Shown here: positions 34,847 to 44,208 of the stretch, piece after piece | How the letters are laid out: each line of letters starts with the position of its first letter | Numbering within the stretch: the stretch's first letter is position 1 | Source: Rhizobium sp. WYCCWR10014 | GTDB taxonomy: Bacteria; Pseudomonadota; Alphaproteobacteria; Rhizobiales; Rhizobiaceae | DNA length: 64,000 nt | Assembly (NCBI RefSeq): GCF_001657485.1 | Contig: NZ_LXFU01000022.1 | Location: 1-64,000 of the forward strand | Direction of reading: 5' to 3' | Translations under genes and position numbers: made by a program | Notes under the pieces: generated by a model | The model's input: the letters and a program-made list of their open reading frames with translations, nothing else | Database searches by the model: none | What the model was told of the DNA's origin: nothing

Positions 34847-36127
34847 CTATTTGAACACGCTCGGCAGCCACAGCGAAATCGCCGGGATGTAGGTGACCAG
34901 CCCGAGCACCACGATGCCCGCACCGTAAAACGGCCAGATCGAGCGCATGGCCTCCCAGACCGTGATCTTGCCGACTGCGCAAGCCACGAATTGTACCGCG
35001 CCGACGGGAGGCGTGTTCAGCCCTATGCCGAAATTCAGGATCATGATCACGCCGAAATGCACCGGGTCGACACCGTAGGCCTGTGCAACCGGCAGGAAGA
35101 TCGGCGTGCAGATAATGATGGTCGGCCCCATGTCCATAAACGTGCCGAGCACAAGCATGAGGACATTGAGCAGGAGCAGCACCGTCAGCGGATCGTCGGC
35201 GACGCTCTTCATCCAGAGCACCAGCGAGGCAGGCACCTTCAGGAAGGCCATCAACCAGGAGAAGGCGGCGGCCGTGCCGATAATCAAAAGCACCATTGCC
35301 GTCGTGCGTACGGCGCCCTGCGTGGCGTGAACGAAGTCTCTCCAGCTCATCTGCCGGTAGACCAGGAGAGTTATCAGCAGCGCGTAGAGCACCGCGATGC
35401 AAGAGCTTTCCGTCGCAGTGAAGACGCCGGACCTCACCCCGCCGAAGATGATGGCGATCAGCAGCAGCCCGGGCAGTGCGACGGCGAACAAATGAGCCAC
35501 CATGACAAAGCCCGGAAAGGGCTCCGTCGGATAGCCGCGCGAGCGCGCAACGATGTAGGCCGTCACCATGAGCGCGACGGCAAGCAATAGTCCGGGCAAC
35601 ACGCCGGCGGTGAACAGGTCGGCGATGGAGATCTTGCCGCCGGCAGAGATCGAATAGATGATCATGTTGTGGGAGGGCGGCAGGAGCAGTGCGATCAGCG
35701 CTGCCATTGACGTGACGTTCACCGCATAATCGGCGCCATAGCCGCGCTGCTTCATCTGCGGGATCATCAGGCCGCCGACGGCTGCCGCCTCTGCCACCGC
35801 CGAACCGGAGATGCCGCCGAACAGCGTGGCGGTGACGATGTTGACCTGGCCGAGGCCGCCGCGCACGTGGCCGACCAGTGATGCGGCGAAGGCAACGATG
35901 CGGCTGGCAATGCCGCCGCGCACCATCAGATCGCCGGCGTAGATGAAGAAGGGGATGGCAAGGAGCGAAAATACGCTCATGCCGGAATTGAGCCGCTGGA
36001 AGACGACCAGCGGCGGCAGGCCCATGTAGAGCACCGTGGCGAAGCTGGCGACGCCGAGGCAGAAGGCGATCGGCGTGCCTATCAGCATCAAGGTGGTGAA
36101 AACACCGAACAGGATCCAGAGTTCCAT
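34847..36127 (-). CDS. TRAP transporter large permease (DctM family)
   Basis: A 426-residue inner-membrane protein with about 12 helices and the family's conserved GTPIAFCLGVASF and PVGAVQFV segments. It catalyses sodium-coupled import of the solute delivered by the binding protein. The start lies four bases downstream of the DctQ stop. With DctP and DctQ it forms a complete tripartite system. Confidence 0.94.
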   Translation of the reverse strand: MELWILFGVFTTLMLIGTPIAFCLGVASFATVLYMGLPPLVVFQRLNSGMSVFSLLAIPFFIYAGDLMVRGGIASRIVAFAASLVGHVRGGLGQVNIVTATLFGGISGSAVAEAAAVGGLMIPQMKQRGYGADYAVNVTSMAALIALLLPPSHNMIIYSISAGGKISIADLFTAGVLPGLLLAVALMVTAYIVARSRGYPTEPFPGFVMVAHLFAVALPGLLLIAIIFGGVRSGVFTATESSCIAVLYALLITLLVYRQMSWRDFVHATQGAVRTTAMVLLIIGTAAAFSWLMAFLKVPASLVLWMKSVADDPLTVLLLLNVLMLVLGTFMDMGPTIIICTPIFLPVAQAYGVDPVHFGVIMILNFGIGLNTPPVGAVQFVACAVGKITVWEAMRSIWPFYGAGIVVLGLVTYIPAISLWLPSVFK

Positions 36128-36131
36128 CGCG

Positions 36132-36710
36132 CTACACTTTCAATTTGACGTTCGGATCGGCATTGATGTTTTCAATCTCGACAGCGATTTCCGCCGGCAG
36201 AATCTCATCCAGCGCATCGTCAATCGGTTCGCCGGCGAGGCGGAGCACGATGCGCTCCAGCGAGAAGATGACGGCAAGCACGCCGCCGCCTGCGAGCGGC
36301 AGATAGTCGAACGCGCCGGAAATACCCAGCGACGGCAAGGTGGTGTTCCAGGTCAGGCTCATGAGCGCGCCGCCGTACCAGACCATGCCGGCCCCGAAGG
36401 CGAGAATGACGACGTCCGAGATCATGCGAAGGACGCGCTTGCCGGATTTCGGCAGCACATAAAGCAGCACGTCGAAACCAAGATGATTATTCTCCCGGAT
36501 GCCGACGGCGGCGCCGAGGAAGATGAACCAGCTCATCAGCATGACCGAGCCCGGCTCCGTCCAACTCGGCGAGTCGTTCAGCACATAGCGGCAAAATACC
36601 TGCCAGGCGACAAAGACCGTCATCAGCACCAAGCCGGTGCCCGCAAGCCAAAGGGCGGCGTTGCTCAGGCGGGTCAGAAAATTGACGACGGGTGTCAGGT
36701 TGTTCGACAT
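36132..36710 (-). CDS. TRAP transporter small permease (DctQ family)
   Basis: A 192-residue inner-membrane subunit with four predicted helices and the family pattern WQVFCRYVLNDSPSWTEPGSVMLMSWFIFLGAA. The C-terminus is acidic and longer than average. It joins DctM to form the membrane complex. The gap of 149 bp from the binding-protein gene is larger than the gaps further downstream. Confidence 0.92.
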   Translation of the reverse strand: MSNNLTPVVNFLTRLSNAALWLAGTGLVLMTVFVAWQVFCRYVLNDSPSWTEPGSVMLMSWFIFLGAAVGIRENNHLGFDVLLYVLPKSGKRVLRMISDVVILAFGAGMVWYGGALMSLTWNTTLPSLGISGAFDYLPLAGGGVLAVIFSLERIVLRLAGEPIDDALDEILPAEIAVEIENINADPNVKLKV

Positions 36711-36859
36711 AAGGGCCTCGTCGAAATTGGGCGCTCACTCTCCCTTGTCGGGAGGAAACGAGAAAGAAGTGCACGAAACGGCGGGTAAACCGAGGTGGCG
36801 ATAACTGTCCACCCCGATAACCGACGCCGCTTCCCGCAAAAGAGGAAGGCAAGCTATGG

Positions 36860-37837
36860 CTATTGCACAGCCTTCACATCCTCGACCATCTTCTTCAGCA
36901 CGTCGTCTTTCACGTGCTTTTCGTAAACCGGGGCCATGGCGTCGATGAACCCCTGCTTGTCCGGCGTGCTGATCTGGGCGCCGAGCTTTTCGACATTGGT
37001 GCGCGATTCAGTAACCTTGGCTGACCACAGCTCGCGCTGCTTGGCGACGCTGTCCTTGGCGGCCTGTTTGAAGATCGCCTGATCCTCCGGCGTCAGCTTG
37101 TCGAACGCTGCCTTGTTCATGACGAACACCTCCGGCAGGATCGTATGCTCGTCGAGCGAGTAGTTCTTCGCTACTTCGGCGTGCTTGGCTGTGTCGTAGC
37201 TCGGGAAGTTGTTTTCCGCCCCGTCGATGACGCCCGTTTCGATCCCCGAGTAGACTTCTCCATAGGGCATCGGCGTGGCATTCGCGCCGAGGGCCGCCAC
37301 CATGTCGACGAAGATATCGGACTGGATAACGCGGAACTTCAGACCTTTCATATCGGCAACCGAACTGATCGGCTTCGTTTTGTTGTAGAACGAGCGCGCG
37401 CCGGCATCGTAGAAGGCAAGCACCACCAGACCGGCCGGTTCGAACGCCTTCTTGATCTGGTCGCCGATGGCGCCGTCCATGACCTTGTGCATGTGCTCTT
37501 CCGAACGGAAGATATAGGGCAGGGCCGGAACGATCGATTCCTTCACAGTGCCGTTGAAGGGCGCCATTGACACGCGATTCAGCTCGATGACGCCGGAGCG
37601 CACCTGCTCGATCGTGTCTTTCTCCTCGCCGAGCTGGGCGGAATGATACACTTCCAGGGAATAGCGGCCCTGCGTGCGCTCCTTCAACAGCTCGCCGAAA
37701 TATTTGACGCCCTCGACTGTCGGATAGCCGTCCGGATGAGTATCGGACGATTTCAGCACCGTTTGAGCGCTGGCCGCGCCGCTCATGAATGAAGCGGCAA
37801 CCATAAGACCGGCCGCAAGTCTAACGAAATTTTTCAT
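36860..37837 (-). CDS. TRAP transporter solute-binding protein (DctP family), probable sugar-acid binder
   Basis: A 325-residue periplasmic protein with a signal peptide ending ASAQ near residue 24. The carboxylate-binding arginine is in GLKFRVIQSD, and the pocket segment GVIDGAENNFPSYDTAKHAEVAKNYSLDEHTILPEV resembles TRAP proteins that bind uronates and other sugar acids. That substrate call is inferred from resemblance. GGGAGGAG precedes the ATG. It is the first gene of the TRAP operon; the GntR gene is last. Confidence 0.92.
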   Translation of the reverse strand: MKNFVRLAAGLMVAASFMSGAASAQTVLKSSDTHPDGYPTVEGVKYFGELLKERTQGRYSLEVYHSAQLGEEKDTIEQVRSGVIELNRVSMAPFNGTVKESIVPALPYIFRSEEHMHKVMDGAIGDQIKKAFEPAGLVVLAFYDAGARSFYNKTKPISSVADMKGLKFRVIQSDIFVDMVAALGANATPMPYGEVYSGIETGVIDGAENNFPSYDTAKHAEVAKNYSLDEHTILPEVFVMNKAAFDKLTPEDQAIFKQAAKDSVAKQRELWSAKVTESRTNVEKLGAQISTPDKQGFIDAMAPVYEKHVKDDVLKKMVEDVKAVQ

Positions 37838-37899
37838 GCTCTCCTCCCGTTTTGCATGATGATGAATTCTCAGAGTCGGTATCCCCGGCTTCGCGACTT

Positions 37900-37914
37900 A
37901 GAGGACGGTCCTCT
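37900..37914. promoter_or_regulatory. Palindrome upstream of dctP, candidate GntR operator
   Basis: AGAGGAC-G-GTCCTCT is a perfect 15-bp palindrome 63 bp upstream of the TRAP binding-protein start. Length and symmetry suit an FCD-type GntR dimer, and such a regulator is encoded in the same operon. Confidence 0.45.
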
Positions 37915-38177
37915 GCACGCTTGGCCTCCTTCCAGCATTTCCACAACCGGGCACTGATGGTCCGGCACCAAGGCTGTGCGGGTCGGAAGAGGCTCATCGA
38001 GACATACCAACATGGCTCAGCGTGCTCATCGGGGCCGATGAAGCAGTTGCTTACCTCTACACGCGAACACTTTCGCTCTTATCGTGGAAACAGAAGACTT
38101 GGATCAATAGCCTCCTCTATTCTTGCCGTTCCTCCGACCGGCTTACTATGGCTAGAACCTGTATAGTATAATGTCAA

Positions 38178-38202
38178 CATACAAAAGCTGTGTAGTTGTA
38201 TG
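38178..38202. promoter_or_regulatory. Inverted repeat beside a leftward -35 box
   Basis: CATACAA and TTGTATG form perfect 7-bp arms 11 bases apart. The left arm lies against a minus-strand TTGACA (38177-38172). It could be an operator controlling a distal TRAP-operon promoter. Confidence 0.4.
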
Positions 38203-38420
38203 ATGAATTTTCGCCGCTGCGTGGTCTCCGATCGACAGCTGTGGAAGCGCGAGCAGGCAAGGTTGGGGATGCGGGCGACAGCCTTGTGGTGGAGACATAC
38301 GCTTCGTAAGAACTCTCAGGCTCGTTCATTTACACTGGTGTTGCTCGGCGGATCGCCAGATGTTTAGTCTCATGCCTTGGTTGGCAGAGACGTGCGCCGC
38401 AAAAATCTAGGGTTAGATAC

Positions 38421-38527
38421 CTCAGCGCGCGGCGATCCTTCAGATTTGTTCGTCGCGTTTCAAGTTTTTGTTTTTACGCATCTCGTCCTCGCAAAAACCG
38501 ATGCACAGTTTTGCGCGACGCGCTTTA
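38421..38527. repeat. Rhizobial intergenic mosaic element, two-hairpin copy (B)
   Basis: This copy follows the same layout as 54694-54797: a first hairpin (AGCGCGCGGCGATC to GATTTGTTCGTCGCG), a T-rich linker GTTTTTGTTTTTACGC, and a second hairpin with GCAAAAACCGATGCACAGTTTTGC. Its right end runs into the stop codon of the TusA-like gene. Confidence 0.75.
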
Positions 38528-38749
38528 GCGCTTGCGGATCAGGAAGCGGTGGCCGCTTTCGGTCTTTTCCGTCTCGACCAGTTGGTGGCCGTCCTCATTG
38601 CAGAAATGCGGCATGTCGATCACGGCCAGCGGATCGGTGGTGTCGATGCGAATGAGCGCGCCGCTTGCCATGCCGGCAAGCTTCTTGCGCGTCTTGATGA
38701 CGGGGAGTGGGCATTTCAGGCCGCGAAGATCGTAGAGAACGGGGTTCAA
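38525..38749 (-). CDS. TusA-family sulfur-carrier protein
   Basis: A 74-residue protein of the TusA/SirA fold. The hallmark LRGLKCPLPVIKTRKKL holds the sulfur-carrying cysteine at residue 13 followed by Pro. TusA-like proteins relay persulfide sulfur for tRNA thiolation or molybdenum-cofactor work; which use applies here is unknown. It follows the L,D-transpeptidase gene by five bases on the same strand. A mosaic hairpin element abuts its stop codon. Confidence 0.88.
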   Translation of the reverse strand: MNPVLYDLRGLKCPLPVIKTRKKLAGMASGALIRIDTTDPLAVIDMPHFCNEDGHQLVETEKTESGHRFLIRKR

Positions 38750-38754
38750 GCCGT

Positions 38755-39993
38755 TCAGTTCCTCGCCCAGAATTTCCAGAACGGCTTCTTTGCCGTAGCT
38801 TCCGCCGTTTCCTGCGGTTCGGGAGCCGTGTAGGCGAGCGCATTCTGCATCGGGTTCTGCATCGGCACCGGCACGACCGCAGGTGTCGCGGCAGCGACGG
38901 CCATTGGCTGCGGCTGGGCAGGTGCTGCAGGCGTGGCGCCAGGCGCGCTTTTGGCAGCGAGGCCCTGCGCGGTGCGCTTGGCCATCATGTCTTCGAGTTC
39001 GGCGACCTTGACCATGCGGCCGGCTTCCAGCGAGGTACCGGTCGGGGCGTAAGCAAGTTCGCGGCCCTTGCGCAGCTTGGCGACCACGGCCTTGCGCTCG
39101 GCTTCCGTGGGATCGTACCAGGCCATGCCGTCAAATTTGCTCATCGCCTTGGCATAATCGGCATCATAGGTCTTGCCGTAGGAGGCAAGAGCTGCGGTCA
39201 GCGCCGGTGGCATCGACATAGCAGGGCACTTGCCGGCGGCATTGAAGGCTCCGCCGTCGGTCGCCTGCTGATTGAAGACGTATTTCTTCTCGCAGACATT
39301 CACCTCAGGCGGGCGCTTCGTCACTTCGAAATTGTCGTAGCCGACCTTCAGCATCTTCCAGAAGTCGTAACTGCTGTCGAGGCGATGCTTGACCATGTTT
39401 TCCGCCGTCATGCGGAAGGGGAAAGCCTGCAGCTGCACCGTCGCCTGGCCGCCCTTGAAAGCGTCGCGGGCAAACGCGTAGATTTCCAGCACCTGCTGGT
39501 CGGTCATCGAATAGCAGCCGGAGGACGAGCAGGCGCCGTGGATCATCAGATCGGAACCGGTGCGGCCGTTCGCCGCGTCGTAGCGGTTCGGGAAGCCGGT
39601 GTTGATCGCCAGATAATATTTGGAATTGGGGTTCAGGTTGGCGCGCGTCAGGTCGTAGAAACCTTCCGGCGCCTGCCGGTCGCCGGTCTTTACCTTCGGG
39701 CCGAGACGGCCGGACCAGGCGCAGATCTTGTAATCGGCGATCTTGTCGAAGCGGTTGTCGGTCTTCGCCTTCCAGATCTCCATGGCACCTTCTTCCTTGA
39801 AGATGCGGATCATGATCGGCGAATTGCGGTCCATGCCCTTGGCGGACATCTGCGCCAGGATATGGCTGGGAAGCGGCTGCTCGACCTTGTTCTTGACCTT
39901 GGAAAGATCGACCTGCGCGGTTTCCAACGCGTCATTGCAGCCGGACAGAGCCAGCGTCATGAGGGAGATATAGGCAAAATGACGTATGCGCAT
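38755..39993 (-). CDS. L,D-transpeptidase lipoprotein (YkuD domain, YafK-like)
   Basis: A 412-residue envelope protein. The signal peptide ends in lipobox LALSGC, with lipidated Cys19. The YkuD catalytic domain covers about residues 55-170 and its active site reads H152-G-A-C-S-S-S-G-C160-Y-S-M, close to the YafK/DpaA subgroup that cuts or exchanges cross-links and lipoprotein attachments on peptidoglycan. A long Ala/Pro-rich linker (about 330-395) leads to a conspicuous KKPFWKFWARN tail. ATG at 39993 is chosen because it opens the signal peptide. Confidence 0.9.
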   Translation of the reverse strand: MRIRHFAYISLMTLALSGCNDALETAQVDLSKVKNKVEQPLPSHILAQMSAKGMDRNSPIMIRIFKEEGAMEIWKAKTDNRFDKIADYKICAWSGRLGPKVKTGDRQAPEGFYDLTRANLNPNSKYYLAINTGFPNRYDAANGRTGSDLMIHGACSSSGCYSMTDQQVLEIYAFARDAFKGGQATVQLQAFPFRMTAENMVKHRLDSSYDFWKMLKVGYDNFEVTKRPPEVNVCEKKYVFNQQATDGGAFNAAGKCPAMSMPPALTAALASYGKTYDADYAKAMSKFDGMAWYDPTEAERKAVVAKLRKGRELAYAPTGTSLEAGRMVKVAELEDMMAKRTAQGLAAKSAPGATPAAPAQPQPMAVAAATPAVVPVPMQNPMQNALAYTAPEPQETAEATAKKPFWKFWARN

Positions 39994-40190
39994 CCAAACT
40001 AGCCCATAAAGATAGTGCGACCCGGTCCGCCTATGGAGTCCGGGCATCAGAAGGAATCATAGGCGGCTTATACTTTATAAAACCTTACCAGCCTATGACT
40101 TTGCCACGAACATCCCCGCAAGCGCGAGTGTTACAGATAACATCAATGTGGCCAAGATTTGGCCCCAATCGGTGAAGAGCCCAATGTTCG

Positions 40191-41144
40191 CTAGAGATTG
40201 CGGCCCATGGCGAGGAATTTCTGGCGGCGGTCGTTGCGCAGCTGCTCGCCGGTGCGGGGTGCCATTTCGGCCAGAGCATTGGCGATCACATCGCCGGTTG
40301 CGGCAATCACGCTGTCGGGATCGCGATGCGCGCCACCGAGCGGCTCGGAAATGATGCCGTCGATGATGCCGAGCGATTTCAGGTCCTCGGCGGTGATCTT
40401 CATGTTGGTCGCCGCTTCCCGGGCGCGGGTGGAATCGCGCCAGAGGATGGAGGCTGCCCCTTCCGGCGAGATGACGCTGTAGATCGAATGTTCGAGCATA
40501 TAGACCTTGTTGCCGGTGGCGATGGCGATGGCGCCGCCCGAGCCGCCTTCGCCGATGACGACGGAGACGAGGGGAACCTTGACACCCAGGCACATTTCCG
40601 TCGAACGGGCGATCGCCTCGGCCTGGCCGCGCTCTTCGGCGCCGACGCCGGGATAGGCGCCTGCAGTATCCACCAGCGAAATCACCGGCAGGCCAAAACG
40701 ATCGGCCATTTCAAGAATGCGGATCGCCTTGCGGTAGCCTTCCGGGCGGGGGCTGCCGAAATTGTGCTTGATGCGGCTCTTGGTGTCGTTGCCCTTTTCC
40801 TGGCCGATGACGGCGACGGGCTGGCCGCGGAAACGGGCAAGGCCCGCCTGGATCGCGGCATCCTCGGAAAACTTGCGGTCGCCGGCGAGCGGCGTGAATT
40901 CCTGGAACAGGGTCTTGGCGTAATCGACGAAATGCGGGCGCTGCGGATGACGGGCGACCTGCGTCTTCTGCCAGGGATTGAGCTTGGAATAGATTTCGAC
41001 GATCGCCTCGCGGACGCGAACCTCCAGCCGGCCGATCTCATCGGTGGTGTCGATGCTCTCGTCTTCCGTTGCGAGCTTCTTCAGCTCGATGATCTTGCCT
41101 TCGAGGTCGGAGATCGGCTTTTCGAAGTCGAGATAATTGTGCAT
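40191..41144 (-). CDS. accA: Acetyl-CoA carboxylase carboxyltransferase subunit alpha
   Basis: A 317-residue cytoplasmic subunit that, with AccD, moves CO2 from biotin to acetyl-CoA to start fatty-acid synthesis. The typical [15 protein letters not shown] start, [19 protein letters not shown], and oxyanion-region [32 protein letters not shown] are present. GGAAACG lies ahead of the ATG. It follows xerD by 62 bp on the same strand. Confidence 0.96.
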   Translation of the reverse strand: MHNYLDFEKPISDLEGKIIELKKLATEDESIDTTDEIGRLEVRVREAIVEIYSKLNPWQKTQVARHPQRPHFVDYAKTLFQEFTPLAGDRKFSEDAAIQAGLARFRGQPVAVIGQEKGNDTKSRIKHNFGSPRPEGYRKAIRILEMADRFGLPVISLVDTAGAYPGVGAEERGQAEAIARSTEMCLGVKVPLVSVVIGEGGSGGAIAIATGNKVYMLEHSIYSVISPEGAASILWRDSTRAREAATNMKITAEDLKSLGIIDGIISEPLGGAHRDPDSVIAATGDVIANALAEMAPRTGEQLRNDRRQKFLAMGRNL

Positions 41145-41206
41145 GAGGTGCGTTTCCGTTCCTTGTGCCCGGGGCGTTTTCCTGGCTCCGCCCCATGTCG
41201 CCGGTC

Positions 41207-42160
41207 CTATTCGTGCTTTTTCGCCTGTTTGGCAAGGGGGTGATGCGTCTGGACAAGCTGCTGCAGCCTCTCTTCGAGGACATGTGTGTAGATCTGCGTG
41301 GTCGAAATGTCCGAATGGCCGAGGAGTTCCTGCACGACACGCAGATCGGCGCCGTTGGCAAGCAGGTGGCTGGCAAAGGCGTGGCGCATGACATGCGGCG
41401 AGATCAGCGACGGCGTCAGGCCGGCGCGGATCGCCAGGTTCTTGAGGTCGCGGGCAAAAACCTGGCGCGGCAGGTATCCCTCCTTCGAGGCGGCGGGAAA
41501 CAGCCAGGCGCTTTCCTGCGGCTCCTTCATTGCTGCATTTTCCGCCGCCAGCAGGCGCCCGTAGGATTTCAGGGCTGATATTGCCGAATGCGACAGAGGC
41601 ACCAGCCGCTCCTTGTTGCCCTTGCCGCGGATCATCAGGAAACGGCCTTCCTGATCGAGCACACGGGCGGGGAGTGAGACGAGTTCGCTGACCCGCATTC
41701 CGGTGGCATAGAGCAGTTCCAGCAGCGCCAGCATGCGCAGGCGCTGCAGTTGGCCCGGACCCGCATCCTCCGCCTCGGCCTCAGCCCGCGAAAGCAGCCT
41801 GCCGACCTCTTCGACGCCCATCGTCTTCGGCAGCGGACGGCCCTTCTTCGGCGCGTCGAGTATGCCTGTCGGGTCGTCGGTCCTCAGGCCCTCGGCATAG
41901 AGGAACTTGTAGAACTGCCGCATGGCGGCAAGCCGGCGCGCCTGGGACGAGGGTTTGAAGCCCTTTCGGGCGAGCGAGGAGAGATAGGCGGCGAGATCGG
42001 CGGAGGCGGCTTCGGTGAGCCGTATGCTGCGCTCTTTCAGGAAGGAGCGGACGTCGTCGAGATCGCGTTCATAGGATTGCAGCGTGTTGGCGGCAGCACC
42101 CCGCTCGGCGCTCATCATCTCCAGAAATGATTCCACATGGACGCGGCCGAGATCCACCAT
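41207..42160 (-). CDS. xerD: Tyrosine recombinase XerD
   Basis: A 317-residue site-specific recombinase that resolves chromosome dimers at dif together with XerC. The SAM-like core-binding domain covers residues about 5-90. Catalytic residues appear in ATGMRVSEL (Arg), HVMRHAF (His, Arg), [16 protein letters not shown] (His and nucleophile Tyr). ATG at 42160 is five bases after the stop of a small membrane peptide gene, whose end supplies the ribosome binding site (AGGAAG), so translation is likely coupled. A mobile-element integrase is unlikely given accA-xerD-aroK synteny. Confidence 0.93.
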   Translation of the reverse strand: MVDLGRVHVESFLEMMSAERGAAANTLQSYERDLDDVRSFLKERSIRLTEAASADLAAYLSSLARKGFKPSSQARRLAAMRQFYKFLYAEGLRTDDPTGILDAPKKGRPLPKTMGVEEVGRLLSRAEAEAEDAGPGQLQRLRMLALLELLYATGMRVSELVSLPARVLDQEGRFLMIRGKGNKERLVPLSHSAISALKSYGRLLAAENAAMKEPQESAWLFPAASKEGYLPRQVFARDLKNLAIRAGLTPSLISPHVMRHAFASHLLANGADLRVVQELLGHSDISTTQIYTHVLEERLQQLVQTHHPLAKQAKKHE

Positions 42161-42165
42161 GCCGG

Positions 42166-42342
42166 TCACTTCCTGGTCGTGTCGATCGCACCCGTGGCGG
42201 GCGGATTGACCCGCTCGGACGGAATGCGGATCGTCACGTCGCGCTGCTGCGGCTCCACGAAGGTCACAAGCGCCAGCATCGCTCCGTAAACCGTCCCGGC
42301 GAGGATCGCGCAGACGAACAGGAAACGGAACAGGGTCGGCAT
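42166..42342 (-). CDS. 58-residue membrane peptide upstream of xerD
   Basis: A short gene with a well-placed AAGGAG seven bases before ATG. It encodes one N-terminal membrane helix ([26 protein letters not shown]) and a soluble tail of about 28 residues, [20 protein letters not shown] and onwards. Codon use matches its neighbours. It ends five bases before xerD and is divergent from aroK across about 150 bp. No function is known to me for it. Confidence 0.75.
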   Translation of the reverse strand: MPTLFRFLFVCAILAGTVYGAMLALVTFVEPQQRDVTIRIPSERVNPPATGAIDTTRK

Positions 42343-42434
42343 CCAGCAACTCCTTCATGCTCTGCTTCTGTTATAAGAAGCCTATCTGCAAGTGCAAGAA
42401 GCGGTATTCAAGCCATGATTCCCTTGCCTGCGAC

Positions 42435-42463
42435 TTGACGCTCCACCTGCATTTGTCGATACC
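42435..42463 (+). promoter_or_regulatory. Possible aroK promoter
   Basis: TTGACG at 42435-42440 and GATACC at 42458-42463 are spaced by 17 bases, 28 bp upstream of the aroK ATG. A GTTTGCAAAC palindrome follows at 42464-42473. The -10 match is only fair. Confidence 0.35.
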
Positions 42464-42490
42464 GTTTGCAAACAAAGTGTGAATGGACCG

Positions 42491-43081
42491 ATGAGTGAAC
42501 AACTGCTGACCGTTGCTGACAGCTTGAAAGACAGAGCTCGCGCCGCGCTTGGTTCACGCAATCTGATCCTTGTCGGCCTGATGGGCGCTGGAAAATCCTC
42601 CGTCGGGCGCATCGTCGCCAGCCAGCTCGCCATTCCTTTCATCGACAGCGATCTCGAGATCGAGCGGGTGTCGCGCATGACGATCGCCGAGCTTTTCGCC
42701 GCCTATGGCGAGCAAGAGTTCCGGGCGTTGGAAGCGCGGGTGGTGAAGCGGCTGCTAAAGAGCGGGCCGCGTGTCGTCTCCACCGGCGGCGGCGCCTTCA
42801 TCAACGACCGGACGCGCAAGCATATCAAGAAGGGCGGTCTCTCCGTCTGGCTGAAGGCGGATCTCGACGTGTTGTGGGAGCGTGTCAACAAACGCGACAC
42901 GCGGCCGCTGCTGAAGACCGAAAATCCGAAGCAGACGCTCGAGGGCCTGATGAATGCGCGTTATCCGATCTATGCGCAGGCCGATATCACCGTGCTTTCG
43001 CGCGACGTGCGCAAGGAAATCATGGCCGACGAGGTGCTGGAGGCCGTGATCGAAGCTCAGAAGGAAAGTGCAGCGTCATGA
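42491..43081 (+). CDS. aroK: Shikimate kinase
   Basis: A 196-residue kinase that phosphorylates shikimate in aromatic amino-acid synthesis. Walker A is GLMGAGKSS (residues 29-37); the shikimate-binding DSDLEIE and TGGGAF segments and the lid region DTRPLL follow. It carries about 20 more residues at the N-terminus than E. coli AroK, as usual for rhizobia. ATG at 42491 is preferred over GTG at 42479. Its stop overlaps the aroB start (ATGA). Confidence 0.94.
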   Translation: MSEQLLTVADSLKDRARAALGSRNLILVGLMGAGKSSVGRIVASQLAIPFIDSDLEIERVSRMTIAELFAAYGEQEFRALEARVVKRLLKSGPRVVSTGGGAFINDRTRKHIKKGGLSVWLKADLDVLWERVNKRDTRPLLKTENPKQTLEGLMNARYPIYAQADITVLSRDVRKEIMADEVLEAVIEAQKESAAS

Positions 43082-44208
43082 ATGCGAGAACCTCCGCCTC
43101 CGCCATCCGAACGGTGCATGTGCCGCTCGGCGAGCGCGCCTACGACATCCTGATCGGGCCGGGGTTGATTGCTCGGGCCGGCGCCGAGATCGCCTCTCGG
43201 CTGAAGGGCCGCAAGGCGGCTGTTGTCACCGACGAAAATGTCGCTCCGCTCTATCTCAAGGCCCTCGTCGCAAGTCTGGATGAAGCGGGCATTGTCTCGG
43301 CTGAGGTCGTCCTGCCGGCCGGCGAGAAGACCAAGAGCTTCGAACATCTGATGACGGCCTGCGACAAGGTGCTCGAAGCCCGCGTCGAGCGCAATGATTA
43401 CGTCATCGCGCTCGGTGGCGGCGTTATCGGTGATCTTTCAGGATTTGCGGCCGGCATCGTCCGCCGCGGCGTGCGCTTCGTCCAAGTGCCGACCTCGCTG
43501 CTGTCGCAGGTCGATTCCTCCGTCGGCGGCAAGACCGGCATCAATTCCCGCCACGGCAAGAATCTGATCGGTGTTTTCCATCAGCCGGACCTGGTTCTGG
43601 CCGACACGGATGTGCTGAATTCGCTGAGCGCGCGCGAATTCCGCGCAGGTTACGCCGAGGTCGCGAAATACGGGCTGATCGACAAGCCGGATTTCTTCGC
43701 CTGGCTGGAAGCGAACTGGAAGGCGGTTTTTGCCGGCGGCTCCGCGCGCATCGAAGCGATTGCCGCGAGCTGCCAGGCGAAGGCCGATGTCGTCGTTGCC
43801 GACGAGCGCGAGAATGGTCAGCGGGCGCTGCTCAATCTCGGCCATACCTTCGGTCATGCGCTGGAAGCGGCGACCGCCTATGACAGTTCCCGCCTCGTGC
43901 ACGGCGAGGGCGTTTCGATCGGTATGGTGCTGGCGCATGAATTCTCCGCACGGATGAACCTTGCAAGCCCCGACGATGCGCGCCGCGTCGAGCGGCATCT
44001 GAAGGAGGTCGGCCTGCCGACCCGCATGTCCGACATTCCGGGCGAATTGCCGCCAGCCGAAACGCTGATGGACGCGATCGCCCAGGACAAGAAGGTCAAG
44101 AGCGGCAAGCTCACCTTTATCCTGACGCGCGGCATCGGCCAGTCCTTCGTCGCCGACGACGTTCCGGCGTCCGAAGTGATCAGCTTTCTTCGGGAAAAAC
44201 ACGCCTGA
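43078..44208 (+). CDS. aroB: 3-dehydroquinate synthase
   Basis: A 376-residue NAD- and metal-dependent cyclase of the shikimate pathway. It has the PAGEKTKSFEHL and ALGGGVIGDLSGFAAGIVRRGVRFVQVPTSLLSQVDSSVGGKTGIN signatures, and zinc ligands in the GYAEV, NLGHTFGHALE and HGEGVSIGM segments. It is coupled to aroK by a four-base overlap and to the corC-like gene by a one-base overlap (TGATG). Confidence 0.96.
   Translation: MNARTSASAIRTVHVPLGERAYDILIGPGLIARAGAEIASRLKGRKAAVVTDENVAPLYLKALVASLDEAGIVSAEVVLPAGEKTKSFEHLMTACDKVLEARVERNDYVIALGGGVIGDLSGFAAGIVRRGVRFVQVPTSLLSQVDSSVGGKTGINSRHGKNLIGVFHQPDLVLADTDVLNSLSAREFRAGYAEVAKYGLIDKPDFFAWLEANWKAVFAGGSARIEAIAASCQAKADVVVADERENGQRALLNLGHTFGHALEAATAYDSSRLVHGEGVSIGMVLAHEFSARMNLASPDDARRVERHLKEVGLPTRMSDIPGELPPAETLMDAIAQDKKVKSGKLTFILTRGIGQSFVADDVPASEVISFLREKHA

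Larger units (their letters stand above)
37838..38524. other. Long leader region of the TRAP operon
   Basis: These 687 bases hold no convincing gene. They contain two operator-like palindromes (37900-37914 and 38178-38202), a TTGACA in the leftward direction at 38177-38172 with a poor -10 box, and at the far end a two-hairpin mosaic element (38421-38527). The part at about 38150-38215 is distinctly AT-rich. Confidence 0.5.

Noticed and set aside
38707..40002. 431-codon plus-strand frame opposite the L,D-transpeptidase gene
   Set aside because: Antisense to a gene with clear lipobox and YkuD catalytic motifs; the product has only Arg/His/Gly-rich low-complexity sequence.
40093..40190. Hydrophobic peptide frame after accA (ending LATLMLSVTLALAGMFVAKS)
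   Set aside because: It looks like a membrane helix, but it has no acceptable start codon with a ribosome binding site outside accA, so a gene cannot be supported.
41207..42160. xerD considered as an integrase of a mobile element
   Set aside because: Length, motifs and the neighbours accA and aroK-aroB fit the chromosomal dimer-resolution enzyme; no element ends or cargo genes are nearby.
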